From: Acidimicrobiia bacterium
GTDB taxonomy: Bacteria > Actinomycetota > Acidimicrobiia > Acidimicrobiales > Bin134
Direction of reading: 5' to 3'
Assembly: GCA_022821105.1 (NCBI GenBank)
Contig: JAJEEH010000008.1
Location: forward strand, 1 to 35,847
DNA: 35,847 nucleotides
Shown here: in pieces, positions 23,486-31,692 of the stretch
Layout: each line of letters begins with the position of its first letter
Numbering within the stretch: the first letter of the stretch is position 1
The notes under the pieces: model-generated
The model's input: only the letters and a program-made list of their open reading frames with translations
What the model was told of the DNA's origin: nothing
The model's database searches: none
Position numbers and translations under genes: made by a program

Positions 23486-24729
23486 CGGGGGACTTGGTTG
23501 AAGGGAAGGTCGCGGTCGGCGGCGGGCTCGCGGGGCATGCCGAGGATGCGCTCGCTGATGATGTTGCGGGCCATCTCGGTGGTGCCGCCGCCGATGCAGG
23601 CCTGTTGGCGCTGCACATACTCCGTGCCGAAGGCGCCAGTGTCCTCGCCCTCGTTCCACACCAGGGCGCGGTCGCCCTGCACCTCCATGGCCACCGTCTG
23701 GCGCTCAGTCCGAGAAAGTCCGTGGAACAGGCGCACCAGCGATCCAGCCGGGGCGGGCAAAAAGCCGCCCTCGATGCCCTTCACCACCCGGGCCGACAGC
23801 AGTTCCTCCACTCGGCTGAGCGCTTCCATATGCCCCAGCCGCTGGCGGTGGCGACCGACGTCGGCGCCGCCGTGGTCACGGGCGATGGCGGCCAAATCCT
23901 CCACCCCGTCGGCGGTGCGGTTCCGGTGCCGGCCCTGGGTATAGGGGGAGTCGTTGCCCACCGCGGCCCGCTCGTGGAACAGCAACCGGCTGGCCACCGT
24001 CCAGCCGTCGTCCACCTCGCCGACCACGTTCTCGGCGGGGATGGCCACGTCGTTGAAGAACTCCTGGCAGAACTCCTCGGAGCGGTCCACCATCTGAATG
24101 GGATGGATCTCGATGCCCGGATGGTGGATGGGGACGATGAACATGGTCAGTCCCCGGTGCTTGGGCACCTCCCAGTTGGTGCGGGCCAGCATTAGGGCGT
24201 AGTCGGAGCGCTGGGCGAACGTGCTCCAGATCTTGGACCCGTTGATGATGAACTCCTCGCCGTCCCGGTCGGCCCGGGTCAGGGCGCCGGCCATGTCGGA
24301 GCCCCCGCTGGGCTCGGAAATGAACTGCACCCACAGTTCGTCGCCTCGGATCCACGCCGGGATATAGCGCTGCTTCTGCTCCTCGGTGCCGAACTCCAAG
24401 ATCACCGGCCCGCAAATCGACAGGGTGGGCACGCTGAACAAGATGGGCATGTCGAAGTCCATGCTCACGTCGTCGATGATCTTCTGGTGGGCGGCGGTCA
24501 GGCTCTGGCCCCCGTACTCCTTGGGGTAGCACACCGCGGCGTACCCCCCGTCGGACAGCCGCCGCTGAAGCTCCCGATTGCGGCTGCTCCTCTCGTCATC
24601 GTCTTGGGTGGGGTGCCAGGGATTGACCGGGTCGCGCCGGGGCATGTTCTCGTTCATCCACGCCTCCACCTCCTCCCGATATCGGGCCAGTTCGGCGGGA
24701 TCGGTTTCGGCATACACGAAGTCGTCCAT
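23476..24729 (-). CDS. Acyl-CoA dehydrogenase (subunit 1 of a pair)
   Basis: FAD enzyme that introduces a double bond into an acyl-CoA. MDDFVYAETDPAELARYREE opens the helical N-terminal domain. The middle beta-domain has WVQFISEPSGGSDMAGALT and NGSKIWSTFAQRSDYALMLA. The C-terminal helical domain ends IGGGTTEMARNIISERILG, where the FAD dimer contact lies. Length is 417 residues from ATG 24729, chosen because TAGGGGGACCG precedes it and it follows the upstream stop closely. With the adjacent paralogue it forms a two-gene unit. Actinobacterial pairs of this kind often assemble as alpha2-beta2 heterotetramers in steroid or branched side-chain degradation; that is an inference here. Confidence 0.92.
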   Translation of the reverse strand: MDDFVYAETDPAELARYREEVEAWMNENMPRRDPVNPWHPTQDDDERSSRNRELQRRLSDGGYAAVCYPKEYGGQSLTAAHQKIIDDVSMDFDMPILFSVPTLSICGPVILEFGTEEQKQRYIPAWIRGDELWVQFISEPSGGSDMAGALTRADRDGEEFIINGSKIWSTFAQRSDYALMLARTNWEVPKHRGLTMFIVPIHHPGIEIHPIQMVDRSEEFCQEFFNDVAIPAENVVGEVDDGWTVASRLLFHERAAVGNDSPYTQGRHRNRTADGVEDLAAIARDHGGADVGRHRQRLGHMEALSRVEELLSARVVKGIEGGFLPAPAGSLVRLFHGLSRTERQTVAMEVQGDRALVWNEGEDTGAFGTEYVQRQQACIGGGTTEMARNIISERILGMPREPAADRDLPFNQVPRSG

Positions 24730-24737
24730 CGGTCCCC

Positions 24738-25862
24738 CTAGTACCCCATCATCTCGGAAAGACATACCCGGTGGTCGCCCGGCGTTCCGAACAACCCCCG
24801 GTTCACGGTGGCCCGCCGCAGATACAGGTGCAGATCGTGCTCATAGGTGACGCCGATGCCGCCGTGCATCTGCACGCAGTCGTGCATGATCTCCACCGAG
24901 TGGTCGCCCACGTACGACTTGGCCACGCTCACCATACGAGCCTCGTCCTCTCCATCGGCCAGCGCGTCGGCCGCACCGTCCACCGCGGCCTGGGAGGCCT
25001 CCGACCACAGCTTCATGTCGGCGAAGCGGTGCTTGAGGGCCTGGTACGTCGCCAGGGGCCGCCCGAAGGAATAGCGGTCGAAGGCGTACTGAACGGTGAA
25101 CTCCAGCACCCTGGCCGCCGATCCGGCGTTGTCGGCACACTGGAGCACCGTCATCACCTGGCGCTGACGCTCCACATCGGCCTCGGTGGCGGCACCCGGC
25201 TGGCCGACCAAGGCCTCGGGGCCCACAGCCACCCCGTCGAGCCGCACCTCGGCGAAGCGACGGCCCAAGTCCAGAGACTCTTGGGGAGTGACGGTCAGAC
25301 CCGGAGTGTCCGACGGCAACAGGAATTGGGCCAAGCCGTCGGGGCACTGGACGGTTACCAGCAGGTGATGGGCCTGAGCGCCGGCCTCCACCGCGGTCTT
25401 GGTGCCGGTGAGCACATAGCCCCCGTTGGCGGGCGCGGCCTTGGCGGCCACATGGGCGGCGGTCCAGTCGCCGCCGGGCTCGCAGAACGCCCACCCCAGC
25501 ACCACCTCGCCGGCCACAACCCCCTCGAGCAGCGCCTGCTGGTCGGGCGATCCCGACCGGCCCAGGGTGTCGGCCACCACGTTGGTGGGCATGAACGGCC
25601 CGGGTGTGAGCCCCCGGCCCATCTCGTCAGCCACAATCGTGAGGTCTACGATCGGGCGGCCGGAGATGCTGCCGCCGCCCAGCGACTCGGGCACCATCAA
25701 CGACGTCCAGCCCAGCTCGGCCGCCGACTGCCACCAGCTCTGCGGGCAGCCGTCGGGGAGGTCGTGCCACTCCCGCACCACGCTGATCGGAACCTCGGCC
25801 TCGATAAATCGTCGTGCGGTTTCCCGGAAGAACTCCTGATCGTCGCTCAGATCGAAACGCAC
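24738..25862 (-). CDS. Acyl-CoA dehydrogenase (subunit 2 of a pair)
   Basis: Second acyl-CoA dehydrogenase, 374 residues from GTG 25862 (VRFDLSDDQEFFRETARRFI). An upstream ATG at 25946 would add 28 residues of non-family sequence, so it is rejected. The middle domain (VLGWAFCEPGGDWTAAHVAA, GTKTAVEAGAQAHHLLVTVQ) is shorter than in subunit 1. The C-terminal domain carries QMHGGIGVTYEHDLHLYLRR, common in the second subunit of heteromeric actinobacterial enzymes. Its stop is 8 bases before the start of subunit 1 and supplies that gene's ribosome-site context. The substrate is unknown; a bulky acyl-CoA is plausible by analogy to paired FadE proteins. Confidence 0.9.
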   Translation of the reverse strand: MRFDLSDDQEFFRETARRFIEAEVPISVVREWHDLPDGCPQSWWQSAAELGWTSLMVPESLGGGSISGRPIVDLTIVADEMGRGLTPGPFMPTNVVADTLGRSGSPDQQALLEGVVAGEVVLGWAFCEPGGDWTAAHVAAKAAPANGGYVLTGTKTAVEAGAQAHHLLVTVQCPDGLAQFLLPSDTPGLTVTPQESLDLGRRFAEVRLDGVAVGPEALVGQPGAATEADVERQRQVMTVLQCADNAGSAARVLEFTVQYAFDRYSFGRPLATYQALKHRFADMKLWSEASQAAVDGAADALADGEDEARMVSVAKSYVGDHSVEIMHDCVQMHGGIGVTYEHDLHLYLRRATVNRGLFGTPGDHRVCLSEMMGY

Positions 25863-25956
25863 CGGGGCAATTCCACCACGACAGCGCCAGCCGGTCACAT
25901 TGAGCGGGGTATTGGATCGATTGCCCCGCAAGGCGCCCGGTACCATTGAGCAGTCC

Positions 25957-26030
25957 GGGGCTGTAGCTCAGCTGGCTAGAGCACCTGCTTTGCAAGCAGG
26001 GGGTCGTGGGTTCGAGTCCCATCAGCTCCA
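25957..26030 (+). tRNA. tRNA-Ala (anticodon TGC)
   Basis: The acceptor stem GGGGCTG pairs with CAGCTCC (one G-U). The D arm has AGCTCAGCTGGCTAGAGC, the anticodon loop TTTGCAA gives TGC, and the T arm has GTGGGTTCGAGTCCCAT. The discriminator is A26030, and CCA is not encoded. The next gene's ATG is only 3 bases further on. The short frame on the reverse strand starting MELMGLEPTTPCLQ is a tRNA shadow. Confidence 0.97.
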
Positions 26031-26033
26031 CTC

Positions 26034-26837
26034 ATGGCGATGACGTCCCACGTGCCCCCCGCTGCTATCGACAGCTATCACGCGCAGGGGTTCTTCATCG
26101 TGGACAGTTTCTCCCCGGCCGAAGTAGGCCATCGGATGCTCGACGATGTGGTGGGAGTGGTGCGCGAGGTGGACGAGTCGGGGGTAACTCCAGAGGGGAT
26201 GTTTATCGCCCCCGAGTCCCAGGGGAACCTGAGCGGCGACCTCCCAGAAGACACCATCTCGAAGGTGTTCACCCTCCACGACCGGCCGGCGTTCTTATCG
26301 TTCCTTCACGACGAGCGGATCGCCGGAATGCTGAACGACCTGATCGGCCCCAACGTGGACTGTTTCTTGTCGCAGTTCATCTTCAAGAACCCCGGTGCGT
26401 GGGGCCAGCCCTGGCACCAGGACAGCTACTACTTCCCGTTCGAACCACCTAGGCCCATCGTGGGGCTGTGGCTGGCGGTGACCGAGGCCACCTTGGAGAA
26501 CGGCTGCCTACACATCCTGCCCGGAAGCCACGTCGAACCGGTCCACGAACACGTCTCCGACCGACGGCCCAACGCCAACCTGGGGTACGTGGAGATCGTC
26601 GACCACGACATGAGTGACCGCCAAGCGGTCACGATGCAGGCTGGGGACCTACTGGTATTCGACAGCCACCTGATGCACTGCTCCACCGACAACGTCTCCG
26701 ACGGAATCCGCGCCGCCATGGTGTACCACTGCTGTGCGGCCGGCACCGAGGACCTCGGCTTCGAGCAGTTCGACGGCTTCAAGAACCCTATGTACCGCTT
26801 CGACCCCCTGCTGCGCGATGGCCAGTTGGTGGGCTAG
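26034..26837 (+). CDS. Phytanoyl-CoA dioxygenase-family oxygenase 1
   Basis: Fe(II)/2-oxoglutarate-dependent oxygenase, 267 residues. The iron ligands are His128 and Asp130 (PWHQDSYYF) and His215 (DSHLMHCSTDN), with Arg226 (GIRAAMVY) as the likely 2-oxoglutarate anchor. ENGCLHILPGSH is also a family hallmark. PhyH enzymes hydroxylate acyl chains or many small molecules, so the substrate is open. The ATG at 26034 lies 3 bases after tRNA-Ala; an in-frame ATG at 26040 and GTG at 26052 exist, but none has a ribosome site. The conserved sequence starts by residue 15, so the start cannot be much later. The gene may be translated from a leaderless transcript. Confidence 0.9.
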   Translation: MAMTSHVPPAAIDSYHAQGFFIVDSFSPAEVGHRMLDDVVGVVREVDESGVTPEGMFIAPESQGNLSGDLPEDTISKVFTLHDRPAFLSFLHDERIAGMLNDLIGPNVDCFLSQFIFKNPGAWGQPWHQDSYYFPFEPPRPIVGLWLAVTEATLENGCLHILPGSHVEPVHEHVSDRRPNANLGYVEIVDHDMSDRQAVTMQAGDLLVFDSHLMHCSTDNVSDGIRAAMVYHCCAAGTEDLGFEQFDGFKNPMYRFDPLLRDGQLVG

Positions 26838-26880
26838 CCCCGCAGGGCGCACACCAGAATCAGCCGCGTAGGCTGCCGCC

Positions 26881-28395
26881 ATGGCCACTCCTGCTGCCAC
26901 CCTGCTGGTTGATTCCCGGCGCACTACGGGAGCGGTGGACCAGCGGGTGTACGGGCAGTTCTTGGAGAACATGGGGCGGGCGATCTATGGCGGGGTTTTC
27001 GAGCCGAGATCGGCGCTGGCTGATGCTGACGGGTATCGCACCGACGTGCTGGGCGCAGCTCGGGAGCTGGCCCCGCCGGTGCTGCGGTGGCCGGGTGGGA
27101 ACTTCGCCTCGGGCTACCACTGGCGCGACGGCATCGGGCCCCCAGACGACCGTCCCGCCCGCTTCGATCTGGCCTGGTCGATGCTGGAGCCCAACCGGTT
27201 CGGCACCGAGGAGTTCTTGGCCTACGCCCGTCTGCTGGGCTCGACCACCTACCTCAACCTGAACGCCTCTACTGGGACCATCGATGAGGCCCTGGAGTGG
27301 CTTGCCTACTGCAACAGCGACCTGCCCGTTCCCGAGGTGGCGTTGCGCCAGGCCGGGCCCCATCCCAACCGCCACGATGTGCCCATCTGGGGCATCGGCA
27401 ACGAGAACTTCGGGTGGTGGCAGCACCTGCACACCACCGCCGAGAGCCACGCCGAGCTGACTCGGGAGTGGGGCAAGCTGCTGCGGTGGGCCGACAACAA
27501 CATCTCGCTGGTGGGAGTGGGCGCCGACGACCCTGACTGGAATTGGACGATGCTCAACGAGGCCGGCGCGGTGCTCGACTGGCTGTCGCTTCACTTCTAC
27601 TGGAATGAGCTCGACTACGAGGGCGCCCTGGCCGGCCCGATCGCATCGGAGGCCGAGATTTGCGACACGTGGGGGCTCATCGGGGCGGCCAAGCGGCGAA
27701 GCAAACTGCACCACGACCTGCGCATCTGCATCGACGAGTGGGGGGTGTGGCCCGAGCCCTACCTGTCGATGGCCCACCAGCCCGAGGTGATCAACCGGCG
27801 GCTGCGGGCCGAAGTCGGCCCGCCGGTACACACCGAGCCCGCCCCCATGATCGAGTACCACTTCGACCTCAAAGACGCCCTGGCCCACGCCACCTGGCTG
27901 CACGTGCTGTGGCGCCACCCCGACAAGGTGTCGCTGGCCACCCAGGCGCAGATGGTGAACGTGCTGGGCCCGATCTTCACCACCCCCGACGGCATCGTGC
28001 GCCAGACCACGTTCCACCCCCTGGCAATGGCCCGACGCTGCGCCCATGGCACCGGATTGGACGTCGAGGTGATCACCGAGGCGGGGCTCGAAGCAGCCAG
28101 CGCTCCGGGCGGCGGGCTGTCGGCGCTGGATGCGGCGGGCACCCTCGACCCCGATTCAGGCCAAGCCCACCTCTCGCTGGTCAACCGGCTGCCCGACGAC
28201 GAACTGCTGGTGAACCTCGACGGGATTGGCGGCCCGGCCCAGCGCATCACCCTGTGGGCCGACGAACCGGCTGCCACCAACACCCCCGAAGACCCCAACA
28301 GGGTGGTGCCCAGCGAAGACCAAGTCGAAATCGACGGACCTCTGGTGATGCCGCCCCACAGCCACGTCACCCTGGTGTTCCCCGGATCATCATGA
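26881..28395 (+). CDS. Alpha-L-arabinofuranosidase (GH51)
   Basis: Releases terminal arabinofuranosyl units, by a retaining mechanism. The early strand VYGQFLENMGRAIYGGVFEP and VLRWPGGNFASGYHWRDGIG are typical of GH51. The acid/base is Glu175 in IWGIGNENFGWW and the nucleophile Glu286 in ICIDEWGVW; HFYWNE lies between. The C-terminal beta-sandwich runs to residue 504, the usual length. No signal peptide is present, so it works on imported or internal arabinosides. Its stop overlaps the next gene's start (ATGA), and another PhyH gene precedes it, so it is sandwiched between two oxygenases. Confidence 0.93.
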   Translation: MATPAATLLVDSRRTTGAVDQRVYGQFLENMGRAIYGGVFEPRSALADADGYRTDVLGAARELAPPVLRWPGGNFASGYHWRDGIGPPDDRPARFDLAWSMLEPNRFGTEEFLAYARLLGSTTYLNLNASTGTIDEALEWLAYCNSDLPVPEVALRQAGPHPNRHDVPIWGIGNENFGWWQHLHTTAESHAELTREWGKLLRWADNNISLVGVGADDPDWNWTMLNEAGAVLDWLSLHFYWNELDYEGALAGPIASEAEICDTWGLIGAAKRRSKLHHDLRICIDEWGVWPEPYLSMAHQPEVINRRLRAEVGPPVHTEPAPMIEYHFDLKDALAHATWLHVLWRHPDKVSLATQAQMVNVLGPIFTTPDGIVRQTTFHPLAMARRCAHGTGLDVEVITEAGLEAASAPGGGLSALDAAGTLDPDSGQAHLSLVNRLPDDELLVNLDGIGGPAQRITLWADEPAATNTPEDPNRVVPSEDQVEIDGPLVMPPHSHVTLVFPGSS

Positions 28396-29240
28396 GCAGC
28401 ACCTACACCCTGCATCCGTGGAACCAGGACTTCGCCTGGCAGCCGGCCACCACTACGCCGGCGGCGCTCACCTCCGAGCAGACCGAGGCGTTCAACCGCC
28501 AGGGGTTCTTCGTGATGGACAACCTGCTCGACGCCGACACCATCGCCGCCATCACCGAGGAGATCGACACCATCGAGGCCGAGACCGAGGCCGGGCTGCG
28601 CTCCATCGAGGGCGAGCGGCTGATGATCGCCGAGGCCGGGGCCATCACTTTCACCCCCCACTTGGTGGCCCGCTCCAACACCCTGCGCCAAGTGGCCGCC
28701 GACCCCCGCATCGGCGCGGTGTGCCTAGATCTCGTCGGCCCCGACGTGAACCTGTACTGGGACCAGGCCGTGTACAAGAAGCCCGAGAAGCCCCGCCGGT
28801 TCCCCTGGCACCAAGACAACGGCTACACCTTCGTCGAGCCCCAGCAGTACCTCACGGTGTGGCTGGCCCTCAACGACGCCACCATCGACAACGGCTGCCC
28901 CTGGGTGGCGCCCGGCGCCCACCTCCACGGGACGCTGGCTCACACCTACGTCGACCCCTTGGGCTTCGAGTGCTTCGAGCAGTGCGAGAACCCGCTGGCC
29001 GCTCCAGTTCCCGCCGGGGGTGCCGTGGTGTTCTCGTCGCTAACCCCGCACCTCACCGGCCCCAACACCACCGACGGGGTCCGCAAGTCCTACATCCTCC
29101 AATACGCCCCCGCTGGGGCTGAGCTGCTCAACGGCGATCCGGCGGCCGGGCCGTCCACCGGCCGGGTGCCCTGCGATGATCCCAGCCGGCAATATCCGGT
29201 TACCCGCTCAGGGAGACCGGTCATTCCTGATCGAATATGA
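28392..29240 (+). CDS. Phytanoyl-CoA dioxygenase-family oxygenase 2
   Basis: A second Fe(II)/2-oxoglutarate oxygenase, 282 residues. The iron site is His140, Asp142 (FPWHQDNGYTF) and His220 (LTPHLTGPN), and Arg231 (GVRKSYILQY) binds the co-substrate. ATIDNGCPWVAPGAHLHGTL gives the typical double-stranded helix segment. It is clearly a different subtype from PhyH 1, with longer N- and C-terminal parts and little detailed similarity beyond motifs. The ATG overlaps the arabinofuranosidase stop by ATGA, so they are coupled. A shared role, such as oxidising the aglycone after sugar removal, is a reasonable guess but unproven. Confidence 0.9.
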   Translation: MSSTYTLHPWNQDFAWQPATTTPAALTSEQTEAFNRQGFFVMDNLLDADTIAAITEEIDTIEAETEAGLRSIEGERLMIAEAGAITFTPHLVARSNTLRQVAADPRIGAVCLDLVGPDVNLYWDQAVYKKPEKPRRFPWHQDNGYTFVEPQQYLTVWLALNDATIDNGCPWVAPGAHLHGTLAHTYVDPLGFECFEQCENPLAAPVPAGGAVVFSSLTPHLTGPNTTDGVRKSYILQYAPAGAELLNGDPAAGPSTGRVPCDDPSRQYPVTRSGRPVIPDRI

Positions 29241-29313
29241 TCCCCTGAGCCAAGACAGCGGCCATTGGGCTGCTGCGGTGCCAAGCGTTCACCCAGAATT
29301 GAGGGGAAATTCG

Positions 29314-30798
29314 ATGTTGACCAAGAAGATGCGCTGGCTGATTGCGATGCTCATGGCCCTGGCCATGGTCGCCGCGGCCTGTGGCGGCAACGACGACGAA
29401 GGCGATGCCGACGCCCCAGCCCCCGCTCCGGCCCCCGCCACCGAGGCCCCGGCCGAGCCCGAGCCGGAGCCTGAGCCGGAAGCCCCGGCCGAAGCCCCTG
29501 AAGAAGAGCCGGAGGCACCCGCCGAGGCACCAGAGGAGGAAGAGCCCGAGTTCCAGCCCGCCCCCACCGAGGAGCCGGAGCCCGAGATCGAGCTGACCGC
29601 CACGTGGCGAGGGGTCACCGCCGACACCATCACCATCGGCGTCACCTATCTGGACATCGACCAACTGGTCGAACTCGGCTTCTCCCCGGCCACCTGGGGC
29701 GACCAAGAGCTGGTAATCCAGGCTCTGACCGATGACATCAACGAGCGGGGCGGCATCAACGGACGCCGAGTCGAAGTCCTCATGGACAAGTACAACCCCA
29801 TCGGCGCCACTGAAGCCGAGGCGGCCTGCCTGCGGCTGACCGAGGACAATGAGGTGTTCGCAATCTTGTTCGGGTTCCTCGGCCCGGCCGAAGTGGCCAA
29901 CACCTGCATCGTCGGCACGCAAGAAACGGTCCTGGTTGGGGGAACCATTACTCCAGAGCGCCTAGCCGAGGCTCGGGCGCCCTGGGTCAACGAGCGGGTG
30001 ACCCGCGCGGTCAGCACCGGTGCCCTGTTCACCTTGCTCGAAGCAGAGGGAATGCTCGAGGGAAGGTCGATTGCGGTAGTCGCCGACCTTTCCGCGGCCG
30101 CGCAACTCGAGGAGGTGGCAGGACTGCTGAGGGAACATGGAGTGGAGCCAGTGCTCGAGATCTCCACCTCCTCCCAAGTAGCTGATCTCATCGCCCAGAA
30201 CCAAGAGTGGGCCGCGCTGTCCGAGCGCATCCGAGCCGCCGGAACCGACACGATCTTGCTGGTGGGCAATGTCTCGGCCGGCATTTCGAACGCCGCACTC
30301 AACGGCCTGGAGGTGGACATCTGGGCCACCGACGCCTCCGGTCTGGGCAGCAACATCGGGGCCAACGTCGAACCCGAGGACGCCAGGGGCGTGATCACCG
30401 TGGGAGCCATGACCGGATCCCAGATTTACGAGACCGACCCCCGGTTCCAGGAATGCCTGGAGGCGGTCACTTCAAGGCATCCCGATGTCGAGATCAAGCA
30501 CCCCGACACCCTCGAAGAGGGCGAACCGCTTTGGTTTACCAGCCTGTCGGGCCACTGCCGGTTCTTCCAGTTATTCGAGCTGCTGGCCACCGCGGCCGGG
30601 CCAATCCTGACCCACGAGACTTTCGCCGAGGCCATTGCCAACATCGGAGAGTTCTCGATTGCCGGCCAGCCCTACGCATCGCTGGGGCCAGACAAGCTCT
30701 CCAGCAACGACTCCTTCCAACTCTTGGAGCAAGACCCTGATCGGGGCGCTCGGGGCGAACTGGTCCCGATCGGCCCGATGCGGGACGCCACCCCCTAA
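29314..30798 (+). CDS. ABC-type substrate-binding lipoprotein, branched-chain amino acid (LivJ) type
   Basis: Membrane-anchored binding protein, 494 residues. A signal sequence (KKMRWLIAMLMALAMVAAAC) ends in Cys23, the likely lipid site. Residues about 28-95 are a low-complexity Ala/Pro/Glu linker with repeated EAPAEAPEEE-like units. The ligand-binding domain begins VTADTITIGVTYLDIDQLVE. It has INERGGINGRRVEVLMDKYN, the classic signature of type I periplasmic binding proteins for amino acids and aromatic or urea-like ligands. GAGGGGAAATTCG before the ATG is a good ribosome site. No permease or ATPase gene is nearby, so the partner transporter is elsewhere. The ligand may be related to the surrounding catabolic genes. 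Confidence 0.9.
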   Translation: MLTKKMRWLIAMLMALAMVAAACGGNDDEGDADAPAPAPAPATEAPAEPEPEPEPEAPAEAPEEEPEAPAEAPEEEEPEFQPAPTEEPEPEIELTATWRGVTADTITIGVTYLDIDQLVELGFSPATWGDQELVIQALTDDINERGGINGRRVEVLMDKYNPIGATEAEAACLRLTEDNEVFAILFGFLGPAEVANTCIVGTQETVLVGGTITPERLAEARAPWVNERVTRAVSTGALFTLLEAEGMLEGRSIAVVADLSAAAQLEEVAGLLREHGVEPVLEISTSSQVADLIAQNQEWAALSERIRAAGTDTILLVGNVSAGISNAALNGLEVDIWATDASGLGSNIGANVEPEDARGVITVGAMTGSQIYETDPRFQECLEAVTSRHPDVEIKHPDTLEEGEPLWFTSLSGHCRFFQLFELLATAAGPILTHETFAEAIANIGEFSIAGQPYASLGPDKLSSNDSFQLLEQDPDRGARGELVPIGPMRDATP

Positions 30799-30823
30799 AC
30801 GGGTCCATACCCAACTGAATCTG

Positions 30824-30838
30824 CCCCCACATCGGGGG
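30824..30838. terminator. Small GC hairpin between lipoprotein and aldolase genes
   Basis: CCCCC at 30824-30828 and GGGGG at 30834-30838 flank a 5-base loop, 26 bases after the lipoprotein stop. No T run follows, so it may be a weak terminator, a leader hairpin or chance. Confidence 0.25.
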
Positions 30839-30852
30839 ATACGGTTGCGGCC

Positions 30853-31677
30853 ATGAGCGACGCTGCATCCGCTTCCCATCCGCTGGCCGAGGCCTTTGCT
30901 TCGGGACGCCCCGCGCTGGGCGCCTGGGCGGGATTGCCCACGGCGATGAGCTGCGAGGTCATGTCGCGAGCCGGGTTCGACTACGTGTGCATCGACATGC
31001 AGCACGGCCTGGCCGACTACTCCGATGCCCTGCCGATGCTGGCCGCCATCGACTTGGGCACGGCCACGCCGGTGGTGCGGGTGCCGTGGAACGAGCAGGG
31101 CATCATCGGCCGAGTGCTGGACGCTGGGGCGATGGGCATCATCATCCCCATGGTCAACAGCCGGGAAGAGGCCGAGGCCGCGGTGCGCTCCTGCCGCTAC
31201 GCCCCCGAGGGGTCGCGCAGCTTCGGCCCCACCCGGGTGGCGCTGCGCGACGGTCCCGGCTATTTCGCCGGGGCCAACCAGGCGGTGAAGTGCATCCCCA
31301 TGGTGGAGACGGTGGCCGCGCTGGAGAATCTGGACGACATCGTGTCCACCCCAGGGGTCGACGCCGTCTACGTCGGCCCCGCCGACCTGTCGGTGAGCCT
31401 GGGCCTCCCTCCCGGCAACAACGACGGCGAGGTAACGTTCGACGACGCCCTGGCCGCCATCGTGGCCGCCTGCCAGACCCACGGCGTGGTCCCCGGCATC
31501 CACTCCACCCCCACGCTCACGCCCCAGCGAGTCGAACAGGGCTTCCGCCTTGTAACCGTCACCGCCGACAACGCCGCCCTCTCCGCCGGAATAACCACCC
31601 ACCGCCAATCCGTCCTAGACGCCCTAAGCGGCAAAGCCGAGAGCGCCGGCGAAGCCGCCAGCGAATCCCTCTACTGA
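30853..31677 (+). CDS. HpcH/HpaI-family aldolase
   Basis: Class II (metal-dependent) pyruvate aldolase of the HpcH/HpaI family, 274 residues. His51 (IDMQHGLADY) is the base, Arg76 (VVRVPWNE) binds pyruvate, and Glu152 (PMVETVAALENL) and Asp178 (GPADLSVSLG) bind the metal. Such enzymes cleave 4-hydroxy-2-oxo acids, for example in homoprotocatechuate breakdown (HpaI) or 5-keto-4-deoxyglucarate breakdown (GarL). It is convergent with a 3-hydroxyisobutyrate dehydrogenase-like reductase, an arrangement reminiscent of garL/garR, though genes for glucarate dehydration are not here. The C-terminal 20 residues, rich in Ser, Ala and Glu, are likely a flexible tail. Confidence 0.92.
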   Translation: MSDAASASHPLAEAFASGRPALGAWAGLPTAMSCEVMSRAGFDYVCIDMQHGLADYSDALPMLAAIDLGTATPVVRVPWNEQGIIGRVLDAGAMGIIIPMVNSREEAEAAVRSCRYAPEGSRSFGPTRVALRDGPGYFAGANQAVKCIPMVETVAALENLDDIVSTPGVDAVYVGPADLSVSLGLPPGNNDGEVTFDDALAAIVAACQTHGVVPGIHSTPTLTPQRVEQGFRLVTVTADNAALSAGITTHRQSVLDALSGKAESAGEAASESLY

Positions 31678-31692
31678 GCGCCCGCGGGCCCG

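Noticed and set aside
24771-25949. A 392-codon frame opposite the second acyl-CoA dehydrogenase
   Set aside because: Low-complexity His/Gly/Arg-rich translation without motifs; the other strand encodes a complete enzyme.
25627-26031. Reverse-strand ORF starting in tRNA-Ala
   Set aside because: Its opening residues are the well-known false translation of a tRNA gene and the remainder is antisense to an acyl-CoA dehydrogenase.
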